A DNA stretch of 64,000 nt from JAEUTH01 sp044230205 (lineage in GTDB: Bacteria; Bacteroidota; Bacteroidia; AKYH767-A; OLB10). The notes under the pieces are model-generated. The model saw only the letters and a program-made list of their open reading frames with translations, made no database searches and was not told where the DNA came from. The DNA lies in assembly GCA_044230205.1 (NCBI GenBank), contig JBGARN010000007.1:4404-68403 (forward strand). Direction: 5' to 3'. Both the position numbers and the translations under genes were made by a program. Each line of letters begins with the position of its first letter. Within the stretch, counting starts at the first letter, position 1. Below are positions 49,045-57,408 of this stretch, piece after piece.

Positions 49045-50607
49045 ATGAATACAACATCAAAAATAATATGCCCGCTTTGTAACGACCACGTTAGCCACCT
49101 GGTTTATCAATATCACCTGGAGAGTGAGCGTAATGTTCTTGAAAAGATAAAGCAATCTAATCCCGGTTGGGTGGAAGATAACGGATCTTGTAAACGTTGT
49201 ATTGATTATTATGATATCAATATTTTACGTGATGGCGGAATCATTCCTGAAGCAGGACCTTTTTTCCCGGTGAAATCACCTGATGATTTTTATGTAATTC
49301 CAACTCCATTACGTTTAGATGCCGACCCAAAATATACCGGCAAAGGTGTTACCATTTGTTTTATTGACAGCGGTTTCTATCCGCATCCTGATTTAACACG
49401 AATAGAAAATCGCATTTTAAAAATAGTTGATATCACTAATTCCAAAAACACTTCAAAGTATTTTACCAAACCGCGAAATGAAAGCTGGCATGGAACTATG
49501 ACAGCAGTGGCTTGTGGCGGCAATGGCTTCTTATCTAATGGTCTTTACAAAGGGATTGCATCAGAAGCAAATCTTGTTTTGATTAAAACACAAAATGAAA
49601 ACGGTCACATTACAGATGCGAATATTACAAAAGCTATTAGGTGGGCGATAAAGAATAAAAGCAAATACAATATTAAAATCATCAACTTATCTGTATGCAG
49701 TGATGAACCGGTTTCTTATTTGCAAAGTGAAGTTGACAAGGCTGCTGAAGAAGCAATCGCTGCAGGAATTGTGGTTGTGGCTGCTGTTGGCAATGATGAA
49801 AATGCAAGTATAAAACCTCCGGCAAATTCACCCAATGTAATTGCTGTTGGAGGTTATAATGATAATAACAATCTTGAAAAAAATAATTTCCAGTTGTATC
49901 ATTCCAACTACGGGCAAACTGTTGACGGGTTTTCAAAGCCTGATTTAATTGCTCATTCTATCTGGATAGCTGCACCAATTTTGCCGGGAACAAAAGAAAA
50001 GGCCGAAGCAGAAGATTTGCATCGCAGATTTAAAAATGAACCTGGTGATGCAATCAAAAACAGGATTATGGAGACCAAATATTTTTCACCGGATTACATG
50101 CATGTGGACGGAACATCATTTGCTGCTCCAATTACAACATCAGTAATTGCCCAGATGCTGGAAGCGAATCCTGCATTAACTACGCAACAGGTAAGAGAAA
50201 TTATATTAAGCACAGCAACAAAGCTACAGGGTACCAATATTACCAGGCAGGGTTTTGGTTTAATACATCCGCGCAAAGCTGTTGCAAAAGCACTCCATAT
50301 TAACGGTGGTGAGGAAATCATCTCACCTTTGATTGATATGAAAAGCAAAACAGTTTCTTTTTATCATAAGGAGATTGGGGCCGGTAAAATTGTGCTATCC
50401 GGAACTTTTAATAACTGGTCGCGTAATGAAAATTTTATGGAACCTGTGAAAAATGGTTTGTGGAAAATTGAAATCCCGCTTCCTGATAAGGGAATTCACG
50501 AATACAAATATGTTATTGATGATATTACCTGGAAGCCCGATATCTATAATCCTTTGAGACAGGCTGATGGCTTTAATGACTGGAACAGCAAACTTGTAAT
50601 TCAATAA
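49045..50607 (+). CDS. Subtilase with Cys-pair N-terminus and glycogen-binding domain
   Basis: A 520-aa protein, started at the ATG at 49045; the longer frame opens only with a TTG at 49012. There is no signal peptide. The N-terminus has two Cys pairs, C9-x2-C12 and C49-x2-C52, like a zinc ribbon. The S8 peptidase domain (about 95-420) has the full catalytic triad: D108 (FIDSGF), H149 (SWHGTM) and S358 (GTSFAAP). The C-terminus (about 440-520) is an AMPK/CBM48-type carbohydrate-binding module (LSGTFNNW, EYKYVIDD). A cytoplasmic protease that can bind glycogen is an uncommon combination. It fits the glycogen/glucose genes upstream. The proteolytic target is unknown. Confidence 0.9.
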   Translation: MNTTSKIICPLCNDHVSHLVYQYHLESERNVLEKIKQSNPGWVEDNGSCKRCIDYYDINILRDGGIIPEAGPFFPVKSPDDFYVIPTPLRLDADPKYTGKGVTICFIDSGFYPHPDLTRIENRILKIVDITNSKNTSKYFTKPRNESWHGTMTAVACGGNGFLSNGLYKGIASEANLVLIKTQNENGHITDANITKAIRWAIKNKSKYNIKIINLSVCSDEPVSYLQSEVDKAAEEAIAAGIVVVAAVGNDENASIKPPANSPNVIAVGGYNDNNNLEKNNFQLYHSNYGQTVDGFSKPDLIAHSIWIAAPILPGTKEKAEAEDLHRRFKNEPGDAIKNRIMETKYFSPDYMHVDGTSFAAPITTSVIAQMLEANPALTTQQVREIILSTATKLQGTNITRQGFGLIHPRKAVAKALHINGGEEIISPLIDMKSKTVSFYHKEIGAGKIVLSGTFNNWSRNENFMEPVKNGLWKIEIPLPDKGIHEYKYVIDDITWKPDIYNPLRQADGFNDWNSKLVIQ

Positions 50608-50618
50608 TTCATATAACC

Positions 50619-50732
50619 ATGGACCTCAATCCAAACTTCGGATCAGTTAATTCTGAAAATATATCTACTGCAGGTAAAATTTTAATCCTGCTTATTTCAG
50701 CTGCATTATTAGTTTCAACATTTCAATTCTGA
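50619..50732 (+). CDS. 37-aa small membrane protein
   Basis: An ATG at 50619, 11 bp after the subtilase stop, opens a 37-residue frame ending at TGA 50730-50732. Residues about 19-35 (GKILILLISAALLVSTF) form one membrane helix. It ends 5 bp before the start of the next small membrane protein. Tight spacing and the membrane helix support a real gene, but size alone makes it uncertain. Confidence 0.5.
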   Translation: MDLNPNFGSVNSENISTAGKILILLISAALLVSTFQF

Positions 50733-50737
50733 AATTG

Positions 50738-50947
50738 ATGCCTGAACTCCTGGTTACATCTGTCCTCACTTTGGTTGGTGCATATCTGTTTTGCGGTTTG
50801 CTGTTCGCTTTCTATTTTCTTACGAAAGGTATTTATAAAATTGATGAAGGTGCACATGGTTCATCTTTTGCATTCCGATTAATTATTGCACCCGGAGTAA
50901 TTGTGTTCTGGATGGTGCTGCTTAAAAAAATATTAAAAACAAAATGA
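50738..50947 (+). CDS. 69-aa membrane protein of the Rieske cluster
   Basis: A 69-aa protein started at the ATG at 50738 (a TTG lies one codon upstream). Two membrane helices occupy about 6-29 and 43-62. Between them is a conserved-looking loop, GIYKIDEGAHGSSFAFRLI. I recall similar short proteins (LLFA..F...G...ID...G....FRL...PG) next to Rieske/ferric-reductase genes in other phyla; this is recollection, not a search. Its stop overlaps the start of the next small gene (ATGA). It is possibly an assembly or subunit protein. Confidence 0.7.
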   Translation: MPELLVTSVLTLVGAYLFCGLLFAFYFLTKGIYKIDEGAHGSSFAFRLIIAPGVIVFWMVLLKKILKTK

Positions 50948-51048
50948 TACGCACATTACGGAAAAGGCATTTACAGATGTGGATTTCTCTTGGAATTATA
51001 ATAATGATTGTAATCCTTATCGGTTTGTTTTCAAATCATAATTCATAA
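50944..51048 (+). CDS. 34-aa membrane protein of the Rieske cluster
   Basis: Starts with an ATGA overlap on the preceding stop. Basic residues TLRKRH precede W13 and a single membrane helix (about 13-29), giving an inside-positive topology. The last residues (NHNS) are encoded by an ATAATTCATAA repeat, so the natural C-terminus may have been cut short by the repeat. The gene is 21 bp upstream of the Rieske gene. Translational coupling makes it likely to be real despite its size. Confidence 0.6.
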   Translation: MIRTLRKRHLQMWISLGIIIMIVILIGLFSNHNS

Positions 51049-51062
51049 TTCATAAATCAGAA
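51031..51062. repeat. AAATCATAATTCATAA repeat, copy 1
   Basis: An AT-rich repeat overlapping the end of the 34-aa gene. It shares AAATCATAATTCATAA with the element at 52514-52546 and is the reverse complement of the type at 52101-52130. Confidence 0.7.
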
Positions 51063-51069
51063 TTAAAGC

Positions 51070-52101
51070 ATGAGTGTTTCTTATCTAACAGTTGGCTGGA
51101 ACAGGCAGAAAAAAATCTATGACACAGTGATGTTGTCATTTATTGCATGCTACCTGCTGCTGTTTATTTTTCTCTCCTTAATTTTTTATCCTGAAGTAAC
51201 CCAGGAAACATTAATTATTCGCTCCACATCAACTCTTGCAATAATTATGTTACATATTATTCTTGCCATTGGCCCGCTTGCAAGATTGAATACAAAATTT
51301 CTTCCCTTACTCTACAACAGGAGGCATTTGGGAGTTACGATGTTTTGCGTTGCAGCTGTTCATGGTGTTTTTTCAATCATCCAGTTTCATGCGTTGGCAA
51401 ATACCAATCCGATCGTTTCTGTTTTTACTGCCAACAAACATTACGAATCTTTAACACGGTTTCCATTTGAGGCATTGGGCTTTTGTGCCCTACTGATTTT
51501 TTTTCTCATGGCTATAACAAGTCATGATTTCTGGTTGAATAATCTTAGTCCGAAGTTTTGGAAATCGCTGCATATGCTGGTATATGTTGCATATGCATTG
51601 GTAATTGCTCACGTGGTTACTGGTGCATTGCAGTATGAGCATTCAGGTTGGTATGCATTGCTTGTTGGTGTTGGAGCTTTAACAATTGTAATACTGCACC
51701 TCGTTGCAGGTATTAAGGAAAACAGAAAAGACAATCAACATTCAAAATTACTTGCTGATGGTTATACCGAAGTTTGCGATGTAAGCGAAATTGAAGAATC
51801 AAGAGCCAAAATGATTTGTGCAGGAGGAGAGCGTATTGCAATTTTCAAGTATGATGGAAAACTTTCTGCTGTGAATAATGTGTGCCGTCATCAGAACGGA
51901 CCATTGGGTGAAGGAAAAATTGTGGATGGCTGTATTACTTGTCCCTGGCATGGTTATCAGTACCTGCCGCATAACGGGCAGTCACCTCCTCCGTTCAAAG
52001 AGAAAGTTGAAACGTACAATGTGAAATTAATTGGTACCACTGTTTATGTAAATCCGAAGGGCCACCCTGAAGGAACTTATGTAGAACCCTTAGTGATTTG
52101 A
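51070..52101 (+). CDS. Ferric-reductase-like membrane domain fused to Rieske 2Fe-2S domain
   Basis: A 343-aa inner-membrane electron-transfer protein. Residues about 15-220 form six helices of the ferric-reductase-like type, with His pairs suited to haem b (LHIILAIGP, AAVHGVFS, LHMLVYVAYALVIAH). The C-terminal Rieske domain (about 232-325) has ligands C272, H274, C291 and H294 (CRH, 16 residues, CPWH), so the cluster should form. No FAD/NAD domain is present; a separate reductase would be needed. The FMN-reductase gene at 53360 is a candidate. It is the centre of a small-membrane-protein cluster. The electron donor and acceptor are unknown. Confidence 0.9.
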   Translation: MSVSYLTVGWNRQKKIYDTVMLSFIACYLLLFIFLSLIFYPEVTQETLIIRSTSTLAIIMLHIILAIGPLARLNTKFLPLLYNRRHLGVTMFCVAAVHGVFSIIQFHALANTNPIVSVFTANKHYESLTRFPFEALGFCALLIFFLMAITSHDFWLNNLSPKFWKSLHMLVYVAYALVIAHVVTGALQYEHSGWYALLVGVGALTIVILHLVAGIKENRKDNQHSKLLADGYTEVCDVSEIEESRAKMICAGGERIAIFKYDGKLSAVNNVCRHQNGPLGEGKIVDGCITCPWHGYQYLPHNGQSPPPFKEKVETYNVKLIGTTVYVNPKGHPEGTYVEPLVI

Positions 52102-52130
52102 GATTTATGAATTGTGATTTATGATTTATC
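52101..52130. repeat. Left inverted repeat flanking the four-helix-bundle gene
   Basis: AGATTTATGAATTGTGATTT followed by ATGATTTATC, starting at the Rieske stop codon. Its reverse complement matches the right flank at 52514-52546 (AAATCATAAATC / AATTCATAAATC units). Confidence 0.7.
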
Positions 52131-52171
52131 TATAAATTACTATTAATTTTTAGATCTTAAATTTTTATAGT

Positions 52172-52510
52172 ATGAATAAAGAAGAATTAAAGAAACGAAC
52201 AAAAGAATTTGCAAAAAGTGTTTTTAGGTTAGCGGATACGTTTCCAAAATCGAAAGGAGCAGAGGTAATCACGTATCAGATTCTAAAATCAGCAAGTTCG
52301 GTAGCAGCAAATTATCGGGCTGTCCTGAGAGCCAAATCCAAAGCGGATTTTATCAATAAGTTAATAATTGTGCAGGAAGAAGCAGACGAAACATTGTTCT
52401 GGCTGGAGTTTAGACGGGAATTGGAAATAATAAATAATGAATCAATTGTAAAACTTATCAAAGAAGCGAATGAATTGGTCTCCATTTTTTCGGCCTCAAT
52501 TATTACATAG
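52172..52510 (+). CDS. Four-helix-bundle protein (23S rRNA IVP/S23 family)
   Basis: A 112-aa, all-helical protein of the family first seen inside 23S rRNA intervening sequences. Typical features are the early FAKSVFRLADTFP, the central YQILKSASSVAANY and late QEEADETLFWLE segments. No Avd or reverse-transcriptase partner and no rRNA lie here, so it is a free-standing copy. It interrupts the Rieske cluster and is bracketed by inverted AT-rich repeats, which suggests it arrived as a unit. Its function is not established. Confidence 0.88.
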   Translation: MNKEELKKRTKEFAKSVFRLADTFPKSKGAEVITYQILKSASSVAANYRAVLRAKSKADFINKLIIVQEEADETLFWLEFRRELEIINNESIVKLIKEANELVSIFSASIIT

Positions 52511-52513
52511 AAA

Positions 52514-52546
52514 AAATCATAATTCATAAATCATAATTCATAAATT
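52514..52546. repeat. Right inverted repeat flanking the four-helix-bundle gene
   Basis: Two tandem units of AAATCATAATTCATAA, ending 2 bp before the ATG of the next gene. It is an inverted match to 52101-52130 and a direct match to 51031-51062. Confidence 0.7.
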
Positions 52547-52548
52547 AA

Positions 52549-53325
52549 ATGGATGAGTTTTATATAGGCTATCTACCTGCTGCTCCTGAAAAAACATCAC
52601 GGTTTATAAGGAATATTATTATTGCAGTTTTTATTTTAATTGTATCTGCAGGTATAGTTCTTTCCTTGCATCAAAGAGAATTTTCAAAAGGGGTTTTTGA
52701 ATATGGAAGTAATAAAGAATTTACTGGTGTATATACAAACGTTCCGGTTCCTTCCATAAAAATTATCAATCAGAAGGATTCTTCCGGTAAGCCTGTAAAC
52801 ATGACTATTCCATTGGTAGGCTATGGCAAGCATGGAGCTGAAACAGCAATTGAAAATTATGAAAAGCAAAATTCAGTTTCGTTGATTGGTAAGAGAGTCA
52901 CATTCAAAGGTGATTTAATTTATAATGAAAAAACATTTTTATCATTGACTGCTGATAACCCGATTATTCATGTATCAGCATCAAATGAATCAGCTGATAA
53001 AATGACATTTTTGGGTGATACAACATTGCAGGGAGAGATCATTGACCCCAAATGTTATTTCGGAGTAATGAAACCTGGTTTGGGTAAAGTTCATCGACAG
53101 TGTGCTATCAATTGCATCAGTGGCGGAATTCCACCGGTGTTGAGATTACAAATGAAGGATGGATCTTTCGAATATTATTTACTGCTTGGTAAAAATGGAG
53201 AACGCATCAACCAGGAAGTTTTAACGTATGTTGCAGATCAAATAGAGTTAAACGGAAAGCTATATCAATGGGGAGACTGGAAAGTTTATCAATGTGATCT
53301 GAACACTATTAATCGTATTAAGTAA
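52549..53325 (+). CDS. Membrane-anchored Cys/His-motif protein of the Rieske cluster
   Basis: A 258-aa protein with one N-terminal membrane helix (about 20-42); the rest should be periplasmic. Residues 43-160 look OB-fold-like (GKRVTFKGDLIYNEKTFLSL). The notable part is a conserved-looking cluster, C169, H182, C185 and C189 (DPKCYFGVMKPG, HRQCAINCISGGIPP), that could bind metal or haem. I do not recognise a named family. I recall the KCY.GVM.PG / CISGGIPP motif in uncharacterised proteins near Rieske and ferric-reductase genes, but cannot verify that here. It probably exchanges electrons with the Rieske protein. This gene follows the inserted four-helix-bundle unit. Confidence 0.75.
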   Translation: MDEFYIGYLPAAPEKTSRFIRNIIIAVFILIVSAGIVLSLHQREFSKGVFEYGSNKEFTGVYTNVPVPSIKIINQKDSSGKPVNMTIPLVGYGKHGAETAIENYEKQNSVSLIGKRVTFKGDLIYNEKTFLSLTADNPIIHVSASNESADKMTFLGDTTLQGEIIDPKCYFGVMKPGLGKVHRQCAINCISGGIPPVLRLQMKDGSFEYYLLLGKNGERINQEVLTYVADQIELNGKLYQWGDWKVYQCDLNTINRIK

Positions 53326-53359
53326 ATTTAAGGACATCCATAAAATCAATATTTTTTCA

Positions 53360-53902
53360 ATGCCGGCATTAAGGAAGAGCGTATTTGCAATATGTGGAAG
53401 TACAAGAGCAAACTCTTCCAACCTGCAGATAATTAAGGCAATAGCAAAGCTTGCAAAAGATGACCTGGATATTGAAATTTATGATGGGCTGGATCGATTA
53501 CCGCATTTCAACCCTGATCTGGATAATGAACATGTTTCAGCGATTGTAACTGAGTTCAGAAATAAGTTAATAGCTGCTGATGGAATTTTATTTTGTACAC
53601 CTGAATATGTTTTCAGCTTACCCGGAAGCCTTAAGAATGCAATTGAATGGACCGTATCCACAACCATATTTACAAATAAACCGGTTGCAATAATTACAGC
53701 TTCAAGCTTAGGAGAAAAGACTCATGAATCATTGCAATTAATTTTAAAGACAATAAATGCCAGGTTCGATGACCAAAGTCAACTTTTAATCAGTGGAGTA
53801 AAAACCAAAGTGAATAATCATGCTGAAATTACAGATGCCTTTACTTTAAAAAAGATCAATGAACTGATCAGGGCATTTATAAAAATTATGAATGACTATT
53901 AG
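53360..53902 (+). CDS. NADPH-dependent FMN reductase-like flavoprotein
   Basis: A 180-aa flavodoxin-fold protein. The phosphate-binding loop is GSTRANSSN (about 12-20), and FCTPEYVFSLPGSLKNAIEW carries the conserved PEYN/PG..KN.ID region of the FMN_red family, with Y followed by V in place of N. Relatives reduce FMN, quinones or chromate with NAD(P)H. It lies 34 bp after the Cys/His protein and may supply electrons to that cluster. It converges with the SDR gene. Confidence 0.88.
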   Translation: MPALRKSVFAICGSTRANSSNLQIIKAIAKLAKDDLDIEIYDGLDRLPHFNPDLDNEHVSAIVTEFRNKLIAADGILFCTPEYVFSLPGSLKNAIEWTVSTTIFTNKPVAIITASSLGEKTHESLQLILKTINARFDDQSQLLISGVKTKVNNHAEITDAFTLKKINELIRAFIKIMNDY

Positions 53903-53964
53903 ATAAAGCCGTATTAGGCCAGCAGTACTAAATATCTTTGTCCTTTGATTGCAACAAAAAAAAT

Positions 53965-54660
53965 TTATGAATTGCCATAAATTTTCAATACAGTATCACG
54001 CAAAGGAGTTCCGTAATCAGAACAAATATATTCCATAGCTGCAGCTATATCGCCAGGATTTACCCATTTACTATAGTCAGCATCGGGCATGGCCTGTCGG
54101 TTTGCAGGAGTGTCTATAGTACCGGGCACAATTACTGATGCTGAGATGTTTTTATTTTTTCCTTCAGCATTAATTACTTCGGCCAAACGAAAGACCAGTG
54201 ATTTTGAAAAGCCATATGCAATGCTCCCCTTAGCATCCTTTCCGCTTAATCCGGGTTTGGAACCAATAAAAATAATTTTCCCGCCTGATGGCTGTGACAC
54301 CATTTTCTCAAAAACAGGTTGTGCCAGGTTAAATGCTGTAATAAAATTAAGCTGCAGTTGCTTTTCAAAATCAGCGATGGTAACCTTATGAATATCACCG
54401 GCAGCAAATCCGCCAATGAGCAGCAACACACCATCAACACTTCCGAAATCAGCAGCAACTTTATTTACAAATAACCGGCACGCTTCAGCATTAGTGGCAT
54501 TCAATTCATGAACAGAAAGTGATGGATGGTCATCCATAAAACCCAGCGTGTTCCCATGGCTTACGGTAGCAGCCACATTATAATTCTTTTCCAAAAAAAG
54601 CTTTACAGCAGATTGCCCGAGGTTTCCTTTTGCACCCGAAATAATAATTGTCTTTTTCAT
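53965..54660 (-). CDS. SDR-family NAD(P)-dependent oxidoreductase
   Basis: A 231-aa short-chain dehydrogenase. The cofactor loop reads SGAKGNLGQ (TGxxxGxG type). The catalytic region has IGSKPGLSGKDAKGSIAYGFSK cut to its key residues: Ser in IGS, Tyr and Lys in YGFSK. The substrate is not predictable. It is 39 bp downstream of the YHS gene on the same strand and may be co-transcribed with it. Confidence 0.88.
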   Translation of the reverse strand: MKKTIIISGAKGNLGQSAVKLFLEKNYNVAATVSHGNTLGFMDDHPSLSVHELNATNAEACRLFVNKVAADFGSVDGVLLLIGGFAAGDIHKVTIADFEKQLQLNFITAFNLAQPVFEKMVSQPSGGKIIFIGSKPGLSGKDAKGSIAYGFSKSLVFRLAEVINAEGKNKNISASVIVPGTIDTPANRQAMPDADYSKWVNPGDIAAAMEYICSDYGTPLRDTVLKIYGNS

Positions 54661-54699
54661 TTTATAAAAATATTCGAGAGCAGAATAATCGTTAAAATT

Positions 54700-55191
54700 T
54701 TATTTATTAATTGTTTTACTCCAGTTTGCATCTGCATTTTTGTTCAGCACCGCTTCATTTGCATTCCACTTTTTTAAGGTGTTCGTAAAATAGAAGTTGT
54801 AAAAAAGATAGAGTTTACCATTGGTAATTTTAAAGGTTTCCGGGTCAACTTCCACCTTGCTGCCGTCATTTCCCATAGCATAAGCACACCAGCCACCATA
54901 TTGAGGTTCATACTTTGCAGGATTAGCTTTGAATAACTCAAGATTTGCTTTGGATGAAAAATTATAGGTAACTCCATTGTACAAATATAGGTTATCCTTC
55001 TGACCTTTAACGGCCTTGCCCGATGTGAAATAGGCAACTGGATCATAACCCTGGATGCCAATGCCTTTCTCAAGATTATAATTCTTTATTCGTTTCGATG
55101 TGTTATTATCCTGAGCATTTATAGCCAAGCTGAAAAATGAAAGGAAAGTAATTACAAACAACTGATTTGAAATTTTAATAATGGTTTTCAT
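54700..55191 (-). CDS. Secreted YHS-domain protein
   Basis: A 163-aa protein. I chose the ATG at 55191 because it gives a clean signal peptide (MKTIIKISNQL...INAQ); the frame continues 18 residues upstream without improving it. The YHS domain (about 40-115) includes GYDPVAYF, YNFSSKANLELF and YEPQYGGWCAYA. YHS domains often bind metals, but the Cys here is single. It belongs to a set with the outer-membrane barrel immediately upstream and the double-YHS protein across the divergent gap. Confidence 0.86.
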   Translation of the reverse strand: MKTIIKISNQLFVITFLSFFSLAINAQDNNTSKRIKNYNLEKGIGIQGYDPVAYFTSGKAVKGQKDNLYLYNGVTYNFSSKANLELFKANPAKYEPQYGGWCAYAMGNDGSKVEVDPETFKITNGKLYLFYNFYFTNTLKKWNANEAVLNKNADANWSKTINK

Positions 55192-55257
55192 AGAACTATT
55201 TTTTGACAAATTAAATTGTCCGGCTATAAAACATTTGTCAACCAACAGACATAACCA

Positions 55258-56193
55258 TCACTTTGCAAAATGAAAATTAAAAGCTGCAGTAAGAACCAGT
55301 GAGCGTGTTAAACCATCTGCGCGGTATTCGCGAACAACCAACGGTGTCCCAAAAGAAAAGTTAAACCCGGTTCTTTTTGAAAAATTATATTGCGCACTGC
55401 CTGTAAGATTGAGCGTTAAGCCATCAGAATTATTCAATTCAATTTCACTTCCATCTTCAATGGTAATTTTATCTTTTTGCAATCGATAAATGGAAAGTAG
55501 CCCTGCACTTAATTGTAAGTTATGCAACCCGAAATTTCTTTCTACTCTCAATAATGCATCATCGCCCCTGTTCAATAAATTAGATTCAAAATAATTTTGC
55601 GCATCAGAATTATCCTGCCAATAACTTCTGAGAAACCTGTTATTATTTTCATTCAACAGTACACGCTGGTAACCGGTACTCAAATTCCATTTTTTAAATT
55701 GATAAGAAATTCCAATAATCAAATCATAAGTTCCAAGGCTAACCTGGTAAGGCATAGGCAGCGAGCGATTGTTTGCTTCGAGGTCAGCATTACCGGTGGC
55801 AATCTTAGTTCCAAGTGTAACATTGAATTTTGAATATTCATTTTCATTCAATACCTGAGTAATGCTAAAAGCAAGGTCACCGATGCCATTGGTATTGCCT
55901 AAATTTCCATTTATAAATGAATAGGGAATTTTAAGTTGAATAGAATTGTTTTTAAAAAATGAAAAATCAACTTCAGGTATTGTCTGAAAAATTACTGTGC
56001 CCTGTTCGCCTATGCCGTAACTTAAGGAAAGTTTTGCAGTATGCTTATAGGACGAATCGTTTGTCTCCCTTTGCTGTAATGCTCCAATGGTACAAAAGCC
56101 TGCATCGCTGCAACCCTGTGCTCTTATTATCTGCTGATATAACAGCATTATAACTATAACTGATAAAAAACATCTCATAAAAATTAGTTTCAT
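55258..56193 (-). CDS. Outer-membrane beta-barrel protein
   Basis: A 311-aa protein with an N-terminal signal peptide (about 1-25). The body is alternating hydrophobic/polar strands ending in an aromatic residue, with the last strand ALVLTAAFNFHFAK fitting a barrel closure. Near the mature N-terminus is GCSDAGFCTIG. I cannot assign a substrate. CAAAGGTA at 56195-56202 resembles a minus-strand -7 element; if used, translation would start at the Met six codons in (56178). It is transcribed toward the YHS gene, 66 bp away. Confidence 0.78.
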   Translation of the reverse strand: MKLIFMRCFLSVIVIMLLYQQIIRAQGCSDAGFCTIGALQQRETNDSSYKHTAKLSLSYGIGEQGTVIFQTIPEVDFSFFKNNSIQLKIPYSFINGNLGNTNGIGDLAFSITQVLNENEYSKFNVTLGTKIATGNADLEANNRSLPMPYQVSLGTYDLIIGISYQFKKWNLSTGYQRVLLNENNNRFLRSYWQDNSDAQNYFESNLLNRGDDALLRVERNFGLHNLQLSAGLLSIYRLQKDKITIEDGSEIELNNSDGLTLNLTGSAQYNFSKRTGFNFSFGTPLVVREYRADGLTRSLVLTAAFNFHFAK

Positions 56194-56399
56194 ACAAAGG
56201 TATGATTGTGTAATAATCTATATGTCAGCGTTCAGACAATTAACTAAACACTTGACCTTTAAATTAGTTTAAGAATTGTAAGAAAATATTAACTGCAAAA
56301 AGCATATTATGGAATTGCAACTTAAAGTAATTGTAAGGTAACCGACAGAAAAATCATTAAGTGCGAATTTCATTTGCATCAAAATTTTAAAACTAATTG

Positions 56400-57350
56400 A
56401 TGAACAAAATGAAAAATAATCTTTTAGCACTCTTTGCATTTCTATTAATGAGTGCTTCTTTAATTGCGCAACCTGATAAGGGTAAATACTTAGTGAATTT
56501 AAATTCTGAAGGAGTAATTCTTGATGGCTATGATGCTGTGGCATTTTTTACAGTTAATAAACCGGTTAAAGGAGAAGCGAAATTCGCTTTCAAATATCAT
56601 GATGCGGTTTATTGGTTTGCCAGTGAAGAGCATCAGAAGTTATTCATGCAAAATCCTGAGAAGTATGATGTGCAGTTTGGAGGCTACTGCGCTTATGCGG
56701 CAGCATTGGGTCGTACTGCACCCATTGATGTAAACACTTTTTCAGTAGTTGACAATCGCCTGGTTATTCAACACAATTCGCGTGCAGTTGCAGGCTGGAA
56801 TAAGGATGTTGCCGGTAATCTTAAAAAGGCGGATAAGTATTGGCCTGCCATTGTGAAAAATAATGGCAAACAAATTAAAACTGATGAGGAGAAAAAATTC
56901 TTAGTCAATACTGATAAGAACGGAGTAATTATTCAGGGCTATGATGTGGTTTCCTACTTTACTGATAATAAAGCTGTGAAGGGGAATGAAGAATTTACAG
57001 CACGATACAATGGTGCTACGTATTGGTTTACATCACAGGCTCATGCAGAAATGTTTAAGGATAATTCAGAAAAATATGCTCCGCAATACGGTGCATTCTG
57101 CGGTTATGCTGTGAGCTTAAAAAAACTCCGCCCTGTTGACCCTAATATATTTCAAATTGAGGACGGAAGATTAATTCTTCAGCATACACAGCAAGCGTAT
57201 GAACTTTTTAATAAGAACACTAAGGGCAATGTGGCGCTGGCTGATAAAAACTGGCCTGAGTTGGTGAAGAAACGTGCAGGAAAAAAAGTAAAATTTGATA
57301 AACCTGCTAAACCGGCTCCATCATCGCCAAATGCAGTTAGCAGCAAATAA
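56400..57350 (+). CDS. Secreted protein with two YHS domains
   Basis: A 316-aa exported protein with a signal peptide of about 24 residues (ending LIAQ). Two YHS domains occupy about 30-155 and 175-300. The first has GYDAVAFF, FKYHDAVYWFAS and VQFGGYCAYA; the second has GYDVVSYF, ARYNGATYWFTS and PQYGAFCGYA. They are clearly an internal duplication, and each keeps one Cys. It faces the barrel/YHS pair across a 206-bp divergent gap. The C-terminal tail is Lys/Pro-rich. Probable periplasmic metal or haem binding is inference. Confidence 0.87.
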   Translation: MNKMKNNLLALFAFLLMSASLIAQPDKGKYLVNLNSEGVILDGYDAVAFFTVNKPVKGEAKFAFKYHDAVYWFASEEHQKLFMQNPEKYDVQFGGYCAYAAALGRTAPIDVNTFSVVDNRLVIQHNSRAVAGWNKDVAGNLKKADKYWPAIVKNNGKQIKTDEEKKFLVNTDKNGVIIQGYDVVSYFTDNKAVKGNEEFTARYNGATYWFTSQAHAEMFKDNSEKYAPQYGAFCGYAVSLKKLRPVDPNIFQIEDGRLILQHTQQAYELFNKNTKGNVALADKNWPELVKKRAGKKVKFDKPAKPAPSSPNAVSSK

Positions 57351-57408
57351 TTCTTTTCACTATCAGTAAAGAAGAATATTGATTTTAAAAAACAAAAAAA
57401 ACTAGAAA

